In this document: positions 25,053-33,875 of the stretch, piece by piece | Position numbering within the stretch: the stretch's first letter is position 1 | Layout of the letters: every line of letters begins with the position of its first letter | DNA from: Bacteroidales bacterium | Lineage (GTDB): Bacteria > Bacteroidota > Bacteroidia > Bacteroidales > ML635J-15 | Assembly: GCA_003249955.1 (NCBI GenBank) | Contig: QKHS01000081.1 | Span: 1-64,000, forward strand | Reading direction: 5' to 3' | Length of the DNA stretch: 64,000 nt | Program-made: the position numbers and the translations under genes | The notes under the pieces: model-generated | What the model was told of the DNA's origin: nothing | The model's input: the letters and a program-made list of their open reading frames with translations, nothing else | Databases searched by the model: none

Positions 25053-26963
25053 ATGGGTAAAATAATCGGAATAGACTTAGGAACCACAAATTCATGTGTA
25101 TCGGTGATGGAAGGTAACGAGCCTGTAGTAATACCAAACAGCGAGGGCAGACGTACAACTCCTTCAATAGTTGGTTTTTTAAAAGATGGTGAAAGAAAAG
25201 TAGGTGATGCCGCAAAACGTCAGGCTATTACCAATCCTCACAATACCGTATTCTCTATCAAGAGATTTATGGGTGAGAAATATGACAATGTTTTAAAAGA
25301 AATCAAACGTGTACCTTACGATGTAATTAAAGGTGACAACAATACTCCGAGAGTAAAAATTGCTGACAGAAATTATACTCCTCAGGAAATTTCAGCAATG
25401 ATTTTGCAAAAAATGAAAAAAACTGCCGAAGATTACCTTGGTCAGGAAGTTACAGAAGCGGTTATTACAGTTCCTGCATATTTTGACGATTCTCAGCGTC
25501 AGGCAACAAAAGAAGCCGGCGAAATTGCAGGTTTAAAAGTAAAACGTATTATCAACGAACCTACTGCTGCTGCCCTTGCTTATGGCCTTGACAAAAAACA
25601 CAAAGACATGAAAGTTGCTGTTTTTGACCTTGGTGGCGGAACTTTCGATATCTCAATTCTCGAACTCGGCGAAGGTGTATTCGAAGTAAAATCAACCAAT
25701 GGTGATACCCATCTTGGTGGTGATGATTTCGATCAGGTAATTATCGACTGGCTTGCTGATGAATTCAAAAAAGACGAAGGCATTGACCTTAAACGTGACC
25801 CGATGGCTTTACAGAGACTTAAAGAAGCTGCCGAAAAAGCAAAAATTGAATTATCTGGTTCAACAAGCACAGAAATAAATCTTCCGTATATTATGCCGGT
25901 TGACGGAATTCCTAAACACCTTGTTAAAACTCTTACAAGATCAATGTTCGAACAATTGTCAGACAAGCTTATTAACGCAACTATCGAACCTTGTAAAATA
26001 GCTTTAAAAGATTCAGGATACTCTATTTCTGATATTGACGAAATATTACTCGTTGGCGGATCAACACGTATTCCTGCAGTTCAGAAAAAAGTTGAAGATT
26101 TCTTCGGTAAAGCCCCGTCAAAAGGTGTTAACCCTGACGAAGTTGTGGCTGTAGGTGCTGCTATTCAGGGTGGTGTCCTTACAGGTGAAGTTACCGATGT
26201 ACTTTTACTTGACGTAACACCTCTTTCATTAGGTATCGAAACTTTGGGCGGAGTAATGACCAAACTTATTGAATCGAACACTACAATTCCTTCAAAGAAA
26301 ACCGAAACTTTCACAACTGCTGCCGACAATCAGCCTTCTGTTGAAATTCATATTCTTCAGGGAGAAAGATCAATGGCCCGTGATAACAAATCAATCGGAA
26401 GATTCCATCTTGACGGTATTCCACCAGCCCCAAGAGGAGTTCCGCAGGTTGAAGTAACTTTCGACATTGATGCAAACGGGATATTACAGGTTTCTGCAAA
26501 AGATAAAGGAACAGGTAAACAACAAAGTATCCGTATCGAAGCATCTTCAGGATTATCTGATGACGATATCAAACGTATGCGTGAAGAAGCACAGGCAAAC
26601 GCCGAAGCAGATAAAGCTGCAAAAGAAAAAATTGACAAAATAAATCAGGCTGACTCTGTAATTTTCCAGACTGAAAAACAGCTTAACGAATTTGGAGACA
26701 AAATTCCGGCTGACAAACGTAAACCGATTGACGAAGCTTTGGAAAAACTGAAACAAGCACACAAAGCAGAAGATCTTGCAGGTATAGATACTGCCATGGC
26801 AGAATTGAACACCGTTTTCCAGGCAGCTTCTCAGGAAATGTATAATGCTCAGGCTAATGCAGAACCACAGGCAGGTCAGAATCAGCAAAACGCAGATCCT
26901 AACAATGCAGGTTCAACAAAAAGCGACGAGGTAACTGACGTTGACTTCGAAGAAGTAAAATAG
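25053..26963 (+). CDS. dnaK: Molecular chaperone DnaK (Hsp70)
   Basis: Hsp70 chaperone that folds and protects proteins with DnaJ and GrpE (neither is in the window). From ATG 25053 the product is 636 residues: N-terminal ATPase domain starting [14 protein letters not shown], with [12 protein letters not shown] and the LVGGSTRIP segment, then the linker [12 protein letters not shown], the substrate-binding domain, the helical lid and a Gln/Asn-rich tail ending in [11 protein letters not shown]. The reading frame is open for 20 codons upstream, but those residues are unlike DnaK. The gene has a sigma-54-type promoter and a hairpin terminator directly after the stop, so it is transcribed alone. 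Confidence 0.99.
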   Translation: MGKIIGIDLGTTNSCVSVMEGNEPVVIPNSEGRRTTPSIVGFLKDGERKVGDAAKRQAITNPHNTVFSIKRFMGEKYDNVLKEIKRVPYDVIKGDNNTPRVKIADRNYTPQEISAMILQKMKKTAEDYLGQEVTEAVITVPAYFDDSQRQATKEAGEIAGLKVKRIINEPTAAALAYGLDKKHKDMKVAVFDLGGGTFDISILELGEGVFEVKSTNGDTHLGGDDFDQVIIDWLADEFKKDEGIDLKRDPMALQRLKEAAEKAKIELSGSTSTEINLPYIMPVDGIPKHLVKTLTRSMFEQLSDKLINATIEPCKIALKDSGYSISDIDEILLVGGSTRIPAVQKKVEDFFGKAPSKGVNPDEVVAVGAAIQGGVLTGEVTDVLLLDVTPLSLGIETLGGVMTKLIESNTTIPSKKTETFTTAADNQPSVEIHILQGERSMARDNKSIGRFHLDGIPPAPRGVPQVEVTFDIDANGILQVSAKDKGTGKQQSIRIEASSGLSDDDIKRMREEAQANAEADKAAKEKIDKINQADSVIFQTEKQLNEFGDKIPADKRKPIDEALEKLKQAHKAEDLAGIDTAMAELNTVFQAASQEMYNAQANAEPQAGQNQQNADPNNAGSTKSDEVTDVDFEEVK

Positions 26964-27028
26964 TTAGTTTTTCATAATAGTGGTTTTAAGAGTCTGAATC
27001 AGAAATGGTTCAGGCTCTTTTTTTTAAT
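26964..27028 (+). repeat. dnaK 3' repeat, copy 1 (contains the terminator)
   Basis: These 65 bases from the dnaK stop onward recur at 27888-27952 with four small differences (two substitutions and two one-base indels). Between the copies lies about 0.86 kb with a foldback element and no intact gene. The copies may mark a duplication or an insertion at the dnaK terminator. Confidence 0.8.
26990..27025 (+). terminator. dnaK terminator
   Basis: GAGTCTGAA (26990-26998) pairs with TTCAGGCTC (27009-27017) with one G-T pair, followed by eight T residues. Confidence 0.85.
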
Positions 27029-27288
27029 ACTGACTTGTCCCTTTTATATCCACAGTAATAGCAAATCTATTCATAGCTTTCAAATGCTCAAAGGTATTGA
27101 TATTACTATTGTTGAACTAATTCTCAGCCTGAATTTTGTCCATTACCCCCGATTTGTCAATGAGTCTTCTAATTGAAATACTGTTTTAGCTCAACATTAT
27201 TTGATATAACAATAGCAATAAAACAAATTAATATATATAATTTTATAATACGCCTTAGGTCTATGACAAATTTCGAAGTACTGTTCTA

Positions 27289-27389
27289 TCAGTTTAATAG
27301 ATCAAAATTATATGCTGGCTCAAATATCCTTTCTTCTGCTAAAACCATTAAATCATTTAATCTGTCTTCTGTATGTGCAGAACACAGAT
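27289..27389 (-). pseudogene. Possible remnant coding tail interrupted by the foldback element
   Basis: Read leftward, this short stretch encodes about 33 residues with a protein-like composition (CSAHTEDRLNDLMVLAEERI, then FEPAYNFDLLN and a stop). It begins exactly where the foldback element ends, as if a gene had been interrupted. On the other side of the element no matching frame is evident. A further stretch to the right of 27025 also reads as short leftward peptides broken by stops. The family is not recognised, so this is tentative. Confidence 0.3.
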
Positions 27390-27783
27390 CAAGCAATATA
27401 TCCGGGTAGAAAGTTTTGTACTTTAAATAAAAAAAACATAGCGAAGAATATTCATAAAAGCGACGCGGGCAGGCCATGGGAAAACGGCGGGCCGGCTCCG
27501 GAGGTGAAAATCAAAACAACCAGAATTGTGGCAAGCTGACATTATTATGTCATTCTCTAAAACAAAGTTTTAATGGAATGTGTGATGAAACTTTGTTTTA
27601 GGCAGGGTTGCCTTACAATTCTGTTGTTTTGATTGAGGCGGGGTGAAGCTTTGTTTTCCCTAGCATTTTTGTTTCTTTTGTGGCAATGACAAAAGAAAAT
27701 GATAATAATAATATTTTATTATCTTTTCTAAATGCAAATATTCTTACTTCATGTTTTTTGTAATCCCCCGGATATATTGCTTG
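27390..27783. mobile_element. 394-bp foldback (MITE-like) element
   Basis: The ends are perfect 17-bp inverted repeats, CAAGCAATATATCCGGG at 27390-27406 and its complement at 27767-27783. Further inverted pairs are nested inside: 27444-27452 with 27737-27745 (9/9), 27478-27485 with 27653-27660 (8/8), 27509-27534 with 27609-27634 (imperfect), and 27557-27570 with 27588-27601 (14/14, loop of 17). The right arm also has its own hairpin, TTTCTTTTGT and ACAAAAGAAA (27672-27698). A GC-rich core at about 27461-27504 contrasts with AT-rich surroundings. No transposase is encoded and no target-site duplication is obvious. It could be a MITE or a structured RNA element. Confidence 0.65.
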
Positions 27784-27887
27784 GTTCAAATTTACTTTAG
27801 TGCGGTAAATTTAGTGTTTTAAATCTAATTTTGGTTATCAAGTGTATAGCTCCGAACTAATTTTTGAGGGGATAAGGCAGGAAATGA

Positions 27888-27952
27888 TTAGTTTCTCATA
27901 ATAGTGGTTTTAAAGAGTCTTAATCAGAAATGGTTCAGGCTCTTTTTTTAAT
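27888..27952 (+). repeat. dnaK 3' repeat, copy 2
   Basis: Near-identical to 26964-27028. The hairpin here is weaker (GAGTCTTAA opposite TTCAGGCTC, one mismatch) but keeps the T-tract. It could back up dnaK termination. Confidence 0.8.
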
Positions 27953-28014
27953 CTCACGCAATCTATCTGAAAATTTAACTGAATACCGGAAACAAATCAA
28001 GCAATAAATCACAA

Positions 28015-28038
28015 AAAAAGAGGCCGAAGCCTCTTTTT
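28015..28038. terminator. Bidirectional terminator of the alpha-2-macroglobulin gene
   Basis: AAAAAGAGGC and GCCTCTTTTT form a perfect 10-bp stem around a CGAA tetraloop, 20 bases beyond the stop codon of the leftward gene at 28059. Confidence 0.85.
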
Positions 28039-28058
28039 CAACAACTATATTTTCATTA

Positions 28059-31000
28059 CTACTGTTTACTTACAGTAACCCATGTTCCTTTGGTTCGTGC
28101 ATAATTTGAATCATCATACATAGTTTCACAAACAACAGAAGGAAGATAATATTTACCTTCGTAAGTGGCATTAAGCATTACTCTGTAAGTGTAAACTGAA
28201 TTATTGTACATGTTAAGATAGGTTAAAACCCTGTCGTCACGGATATCCTGATATGTGTAATAAGAATCCTGTCCAAGATCAACAGTAAATAATCTGGAAT
28301 TTATTATTTCCCAACCTGACGGGAATATCTGAGACAATGCAACATTATCCAGACTCTTATATCCTGAAGTATTCGACAGTGTTACAGTAGCGATAAAATC
28401 AGTTCCCTGCGGAATATTTGTAATATCAACAGGTTTACCGCTCAAATAGTTGTAGCTTACTGACATATTGATATTTTTTGAAGCTGCAGTTTCATCGCCT
28501 GCTTCAGGAACTCCTTTACGAATAACCCTTACGAATAACATTTTATCGCCTGTAGTTTTTAATACCAGTTCATTGGCAGCGGTTTCATTTATTGTAAGCT
28601 TTGTTTTATAAACAGGTTTTGCAGTTTTGGCGGTAAAATTCTTTCCGTTAACAGTGTATGAACAATCAATTTTGTCGGAAGTGCCGTATTTCTTCACAAA
28701 CTTGGATGCTGCAAGAAGAGCATAGGCAGTTGTTTGTGTGGAAGCATACCTGTTTGTTCCCATGTACTCAGAGATATTTTTAAGTACCATAAATGCTTTC
28801 TCTTTCTGTCCCAGTTCTGTAAGAGTTTCCAGAATCATTGCCTTATCTCTTATGTCAGAACCGAATGTACCGGAAAGTTCGAAATATCCGGGAACATCTG
28901 TGCTGAGTTTGGCAATCATGGTTTTGGCTACAGATTCTTTTCCGCTGAGAGCATAAGCTCCTGCAAGTCTCCATGTGGTAACAGCACTTACATCCGATTC
29001 TTTTAACCTGTTCATCGCACTCTTGTCAGGTTGTCCTGCTAAAGCCAGAGTATAAAGCCTGTATGCCTGTGTCATCTGTGATGTATTGCCATCATCCGTC
29101 CACTTAGATGCTTTTTCTTTCTGATACTTTAACCAGTTGGTTTTGACATTACCCGGAATAACATAACCAAGTTTTTCTGCTTCAAGCATAAAGTGTCCGG
29201 CATAATTTGTTGCCCATTCTGACACATTATTACTTCCAGGCCAATATGCAAATCCACCGTTAGACATCTGGAAGCGTTGCAATTTATTAAGGCAGGCATT
29301 TATATTTTTCTGTACTTCTGTTTTTTGTTCTGCCGTTAATTCTGTAAGAGCTTCGAGATAAAGCTGCGGGAAAGCTGCAGAAACTGTTTGTTCAAGACAG
29401 CCGTGAGGATAGGAGGTAAGGTAATTCAACCTAGACTCAAGGTTCATAGGAGGAATGGAATATAACTCCAGATAAGCCTCATTACTGCCTTCCATTCCCA
29501 AAGCATCAAACGAAACGGAATAATCCTGTCCGCCGCTTACACCGTCAATCACATCTGTCATTTTTGTGTTGGCATAACGTATATCCATTTCTATATCATA
29601 TTTGGAAACATGCGAACCGCTGGTTGCTGTAATTTCGATTGTGGCAATACCTGTTTTTGCTCCTGATTTTAAATCGAAGTTTACATATTTTTCGCCTTCT
29701 TTACTGAAAGCCAGTGTTTTGGTTGTTGAACCGTCAACAGTAAGTAAGCCGTTTGTTTTTACAGAAATACTGACATTTTTAACATCCGGTTTCATCGCAA
29801 AAACAGTAACAGGCAAATTAAAACTTTCGTTTGTTCCCAGAACTCTTGGTCCAGAACCAAGTATCATAAGCGGCTTTTTAACCGGAGTCGTTTTCTCGGC
29901 TGATCCAAATGAATTTCCCTCAGCAGCAACAACCATAGTTCTGACAGATCCTATATATTGCGGCAACTGAATTTCGTGCATATTTGAAGCTCCGGGAGCC
30001 AAAGTAAACGGACCAATAAACTTAACCATAGGTTTAAATCTTACAGCCTGCAGAAGGTCCTCCGGAGACATTCCGTTATCACCACCACCTATACTTATCA
30101 TTTTACCTGCATCAACGCTGAATGCTCCTATAACCATGTCAAAAATATCCCAGGTTCTCACACCCAATGCTTCTTTGCTAAAGAAATGTGACCATGGGTC
30201 AGGAGTACTGAAATTGGTAATATTCAGAAGACCTTCGTCAACCATTGCCAGGGTGTAGGTCATTGCTTTTCCGTTTTCTTCACGCACCTGAATACGAACT
30301 TTGCTTTCAGCAAGTAATTCGTCCTGCATTTTAATTACAGGGTTAAGATGTGTTGCAGGATCTTCAACCATTACCGGAATAATACCGTACATTCGCATAG
30401 GACGATCGTTCTCAGTTCTGCCGTGCTCCTGAATAAAGCTTACATTAACATAAACATTCGGAGCCATTTCAGGTAAGGCTTCAAAACTTATCTTAAGCTC
30501 GTTACCATCCGGTTCTACCCAGAAAGTAGATAAAACGGTGTGTGAATTTTCAATGCTTACCAAGGCCTTACCGCTACCTGTCGGGATAGAAATATTAACA
30601 GTTTCGCCAACATTGTAACTCTCTTTGTCAGAATTAAACTCAAGAATATTTACGGCTTCAGATTCCGAAGAACGATTTCCTGCATAATTGCTTGCATAAA
30701 CACGCATTGCCGAAGTATGACCGTCTTTAAGATCTTTAACAACAATAAGATAATCCCCGCTTTCATCAAAAGTAACTGATTGCGAAGCTTTTCCGTTTTT
30801 ACATTTAATAGTTTCTCTGCTTAAAGCATTATTGTAGTTTGCCGAAATAAAGTCTGCACCGTCATCCTGATAATCATACCACCATGAATATTCCATCATA
30901 TAAACCGAAACTTCAAGATTTCTTTCTTCGGTTGCAAGTTTCTGCTCACGTGTGACTGCGACAATATCAAGATTAAGTTCCTTTTCTACCGGTAAACTGT

Positions 31001-33710
31001 ATGAATAATCCTTTTGCTCGCGCATCATAATACCGATAAAGGTTTTATACGGATAATAAACCACACTTTCTTCTCCGATACTGAAGTCTCCGCCTTTTTC
31101 AAAAACTTTTGTTGTCAGAGTTGCGTTAAGGACACCCGGAGCATTATGAACTTTATCAAACTTAACCAGAGTTTTTGCTTCTCCGTTTGCATTTGTAACT
31201 CCGTTGAATAAAGGTTGTGTATTAAAGTCAAAAGAGCTTATCTGGTTGAAAAAGTTATAATCACTGTATTTATCAAACGGAGAATACTTTTCTGTAAGAC
31301 TCATGGTAACCTGAGTCTCAAGATCAGTAGCATCTGCACCATGAAGCCATGTAGCTTTAACAGTTGCATTGACTGTTCCGTCACCTGACAAATACTCCTT
31401 GTCAAGACTTAAGTCCACATTTAACCGGTTTGGCCTTATAGTTTCCACCATCAGACTCTTTGTAAATACTTTTCCGCCAATAGTGAATTTCGCATAATAA
31501 TAACCTGTAGGATCGTTGGGCTCGGTTTTAAATTTAAACACGTGGAATCCTTTTTCGTTTTTCTTCTGCACTTCGCGATACACTTCCTGGTTTTTAGGAT
31601 TACGGACTTCAAAAACAATAGGGTGTCCTTCCGGAATAGGGTCCATCAACTCATTAAGAATAAATCCCACATAAATAGAATCACCCGGACGCCAGACTCC
31701 GCGCTCAGTGTATATAAATGCTTTTGTTCCGCCCTGAATGTTATCACCATAAACATCAAACTCACTGGAGGAAAGTGATGAATACTCTTCCAGTTTCAAA
31801 TATGATTTTTGCTTGTTATTTGATGCCACAACAAAATATGGCTTATCGTTTTCCGGAAGTTCTATAACAACCTTTCCGTCTGAATCTGTTGATGAATGAC
31901 CAATAACCTGTTGCTGATAATTGTAAACTTCGACTTTTGCTCCCGGAACCGGTTCTGCCGTCAAAAGATTTGTAACAAAAGCATATATTTTATTGTCTTT
32001 TCCCATTTTACCTATTAATCCCAGATCTGAGGCCAGAACATTAAATTTAATAGCTCGTCTGTATCCGTAATAGTTTTTATTGCACGGATCTTCATAGGAA
32101 TTATAATTCTGACCTCCGTAATAATCATCATCATAGTACTCATCATAATAATAATCCCCTTCGTAATAGTACTCATCTTCATAATAATAATCATCGTAGC
32201 CACCATAATAATCTTCAAAATAATAATCCTCATAATTGCCGGAATATGTATAATCTGTAAACCAGTTCCAGCTACTGCCCGTTGCAAGTTCTTCAAGATT
32301 ATCCGTTTTTATTCCGGTATCTTCTTCTGCATTTTCTTCGTTATTTCCGCACGGATAAATTGCGTTTTCCTTTCTGAATCCTATCTCAATACGATAAATG
32401 GCTCCGGGTTCAGGTTCCACAATATCACTCAGATTCAGATAATAAGTATTCCATTCACTCAGATCTTCAACATCAGTCTGTTCAAGGTTAATAGTTTTGG
32501 TTTTGATAACTTTCCCGACTTTGTTAAGATTGTAACTGCCGGTCAGCGAGTTATCCTGTAAAAACTGAAGCACGTTGCTTTCATAAATCTTTAATATTCT
32601 CACATCAACAGCTCTGATATTAACAGCTTTAAAAGTAACGACCTGGCCTTCGGTGGTTGTGGGCACAATAACTCCGGTTTCTGTCAATAAAAGTTCAGGT
32701 TTTCGCATCTGAAAATTAATCTGATCTTTTACAGTCTCTTCGAGCTGTTTTTGGTGAATATTTACCACTGATTGTAAAATTTCCATTCTGTAGCTTTGCT
32801 CCAAATGCTCTGTAGGTATAACTTTTACGTTATTATCAACGATTATATATTTAAGATTTTCTACTTCTTCCAATGTGATTAAACCTTCCAGCAACTGGTC
32901 TTCTTTAACAGGATCTGAAAAAATAATATTTATATATTGTTCCGGGTACTGATTAACCTGAATATCAAGTACCGAAAATTCGTCAAGCGGAGGTACCCGT
33001 AAATCCTTATGACTTTTACTGGTCGAATTTATAGTGCTGCCGTCATAGAAAATCTGCAATTCCTGTTCTTTATTGGTTCTGGTGATATTTTTAACTGTAA
33101 AACCAAATTCTGTATCAGATATTTTTTCAATCTCAACAGCAATATCTTCGTCATCAAGTTTAGCCGATATACATGCTTTAACTGCATCTTCATTTTCGGA
33201 ATCATTAAGTTTTATTGTCCCTGAAACATCCTGTTTAGTAAAATTCTCACGATCTGTCGTTGTTACGTTATCAATCTGAACATGTAAAATCTGATGCTTT
33301 GTCTGCACCCTGAAAACAAATTCAGACGCTTCGTCATCAACATCACTGCTTAACTTACCCAAATCAAATGTAACATGATATACTTTGCCTGACTCAAGAG
33401 GTTTGTCCGGCTTAAACTCTACAATATTATCTTCTTTCCATGTTACAGTTCCTTTTACATCAGGATAAATTTCAAACACAGATGTCTTTTTATCTTTAAC
33501 AGATTTTACAAATTCGTCTGTCAACTGAACGGCAATAACATCAGTCTTGGAAATAACATCTGCCGTATATGCCGAAATATAATCCCTGAACAATTCAGGA
33601 TCGGAGAGTTTAAATTGTCTCTCACCACGTACCATGCTTATTATTACAACTGTGAAAGTTAAGGCCAGTGCAATGCCACTGATCCAATAAATAATTTTCG
33701 TACTTTTCAT
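28059..33710 (-). CDS. Alpha-2-macroglobulin family protein with thioester motif
   Basis: A giant 1883-residue bacterial alpha-2-macroglobulin (YfhM-like). These periplasmic or surface proteins trap proteases attacking the envelope. An N-terminal hydrophobic segment (about 8-27) anchors or exports it. Macroglobulin-type beta domains follow, including an MG2-type block (TERGVWRPGDSIYVGFILN) and a bait-like region. Then come the A2M segment and the thioester motif GCLEQ (Cys1438 with Gln1441) inside an alpha/alpha toroid, and a C-terminal receptor-like domain. Residues about 486-549 form an unusual tract made almost only of Tyr, Asp, Glu and Gly. No PbpC gene, a common partner in Proteobacteria, is adjacent. 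A TAnnTTTG element sits upstream and a strong terminator downstream, so it is monocistronic. Confidence 0.95.
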   Translation of the reverse strand: MKSTKIIYWISGIALALTFTVVIISMVRGERQFKLSDPELFRDYISAYTADVISKTDVIAVQLTDEFVKSVKDKKTSVFEIYPDVKGTVTWKEDNIVEFKPDKPLESGKVYHVTFDLGKLSSDVDDEASEFVFRVQTKHQILHVQIDNVTTTDRENFTKQDVSGTIKLNDSENEDAVKACISAKLDDEDIAVEIEKISDTEFGFTVKNITRTNKEQELQIFYDGSTINSTSKSHKDLRVPPLDEFSVLDIQVNQYPEQYINIIFSDPVKEDQLLEGLITLEEVENLKYIIVDNNVKVIPTEHLEQSYRMEILQSVVNIHQKQLEETVKDQINFQMRKPELLLTETGVIVPTTTEGQVVTFKAVNIRAVDVRILKIYESNVLQFLQDNSLTGSYNLNKVGKVIKTKTINLEQTDVEDLSEWNTYYLNLSDIVEPEPGAIYRIEIGFRKENAIYPCGNNEENAEEDTGIKTDNLEELATGSSWNWFTDYTYSGNYEDYYFEDYYGGYDDYYYEDEYYYEGDYYYDEYYDDDYYGGQNYNSYEDPCNKNYYGYRRAIKFNVLASDLGLIGKMGKDNKIYAFVTNLLTAEPVPGAKVEVYNYQQQVIGHSSTDSDGKVVIELPENDKPYFVVASNNKQKSYLKLEEYSSLSSSEFDVYGDNIQGGTKAFIYTERGVWRPGDSIYVGFILNELMDPIPEGHPIVFEVRNPKNQEVYREVQKKNEKGFHVFKFKTEPNDPTGYYYAKFTIGGKVFTKSLMVETIRPNRLNVDLSLDKEYLSGDGTVNATVKATWLHGADATDLETQVTMSLTEKYSPFDKYSDYNFFNQISSFDFNTQPLFNGVTNANGEAKTLVKFDKVHNAPGVLNATLTTKVFEKGGDFSIGEESVVYYPYKTFIGIMMREQKDYSYSLPVEKELNLDIVAVTREQKLATEERNLEVSVYMMEYSWWYDYQDDGADFISANYNNALSRETIKCKNGKASQSVTFDESGDYLIVVKDLKDGHTSAMRVYASNYAGNRSSESEAVNILEFNSDKESYNVGETVNISIPTGSGKALVSIENSHTVLSTFWVEPDGNELKISFEALPEMAPNVYVNVSFIQEHGRTENDRPMRMYGIIPVMVEDPATHLNPVIKMQDELLAESKVRIQVREENGKAMTYTLAMVDEGLLNITNFSTPDPWSHFFSKEALGVRTWDIFDMVIGAFSVDAGKMISIGGGDNGMSPEDLLQAVRFKPMVKFIGPFTLAPGASNMHEIQLPQYIGSVRTMVVAAEGNSFGSAEKTTPVKKPLMILGSGPRVLGTNESFNLPVTVFAMKPDVKNVSISVKTNGLLTVDGSTTKTLAFSKEGEKYVNFDLKSGAKTGIATIEITATSGSHVSKYDIEMDIRYANTKMTDVIDGVSGGQDYSVSFDALGMEGSNEAYLELYSIPPMNLESRLNYLTSYPHGCLEQTVSAAFPQLYLEALTELTAEQKTEVQKNINACLNKLQRFQMSNGGFAYWPGSNNVSEWATNYAGHFMLEAEKLGYVIPGNVKTNWLKYQKEKASKWTDDGNTSQMTQAYRLYTLALAGQPDKSAMNRLKESDVSAVTTWRLAGAYALSGKESVAKTMIAKLSTDVPGYFELSGTFGSDIRDKAMILETLTELGQKEKAFMVLKNISEYMGTNRYASTQTTAYALLAASKFVKKYGTSDKIDCSYTVNGKNFTAKTAKPVYKTKLTINETAANELVLKTTGDKMLFVRVIRKGVPEAGDETAASKNINMSVSYNYLSGKPVDITNIPQGTDFIATVTLSNTSGYKSLDNVALSQIFPSGWEIINSRLFTVDLGQDSYYTYQDIRDDRVLTYLNMYNNSVYTYRVMLNATYEGKYYLPSVVCETMYDDSNYARTKGTWVTVSKQ

Positions 33711-33739
33711 AAACAGATTTTTTCAGGTTAAAACTCCTA

Positions 33740-33747
33740 CAAACATA
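33740..33747 (-). promoter_or_regulatory. TAnnTTTG promoter -7 element (minus strand)
   Basis: On the minus strand this reads TATGTTTG, an exact consensus match 29 bases before the ATG of the alpha-2-macroglobulin gene. Confidence 0.5.
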
Positions 33748-33801
33748 AAAAATATTAACGTTTCAGAAATGGAATATTATGTATAATGTATAAAAATAAA
33801 A

Positions 33802-33833
33802 AAAAAGATATTAACGTTTGTTAATATCTTTTT
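33802..33833. terminator. clpC terminator
   Basis: AAAAAGATATTAAC and its perfect complement form a 14-bp stem around a GTTT loop, with A- and T-runs on either side. It lies 42 bases beyond the clpC stop on the minus strand. Confidence 0.85.
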
Positions 33834-33875
33834 ACGAATACAGTATTTTAAACCGTGCAATGCACAGTATGCTTA

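Noticed and set aside
27312-27539. Rightward open frame of 75 codons crossing into the foldback element
   Set aside because: It spans the element boundary at 27390 and reads through an inverted repeat, so the frame is most likely fortuitous.
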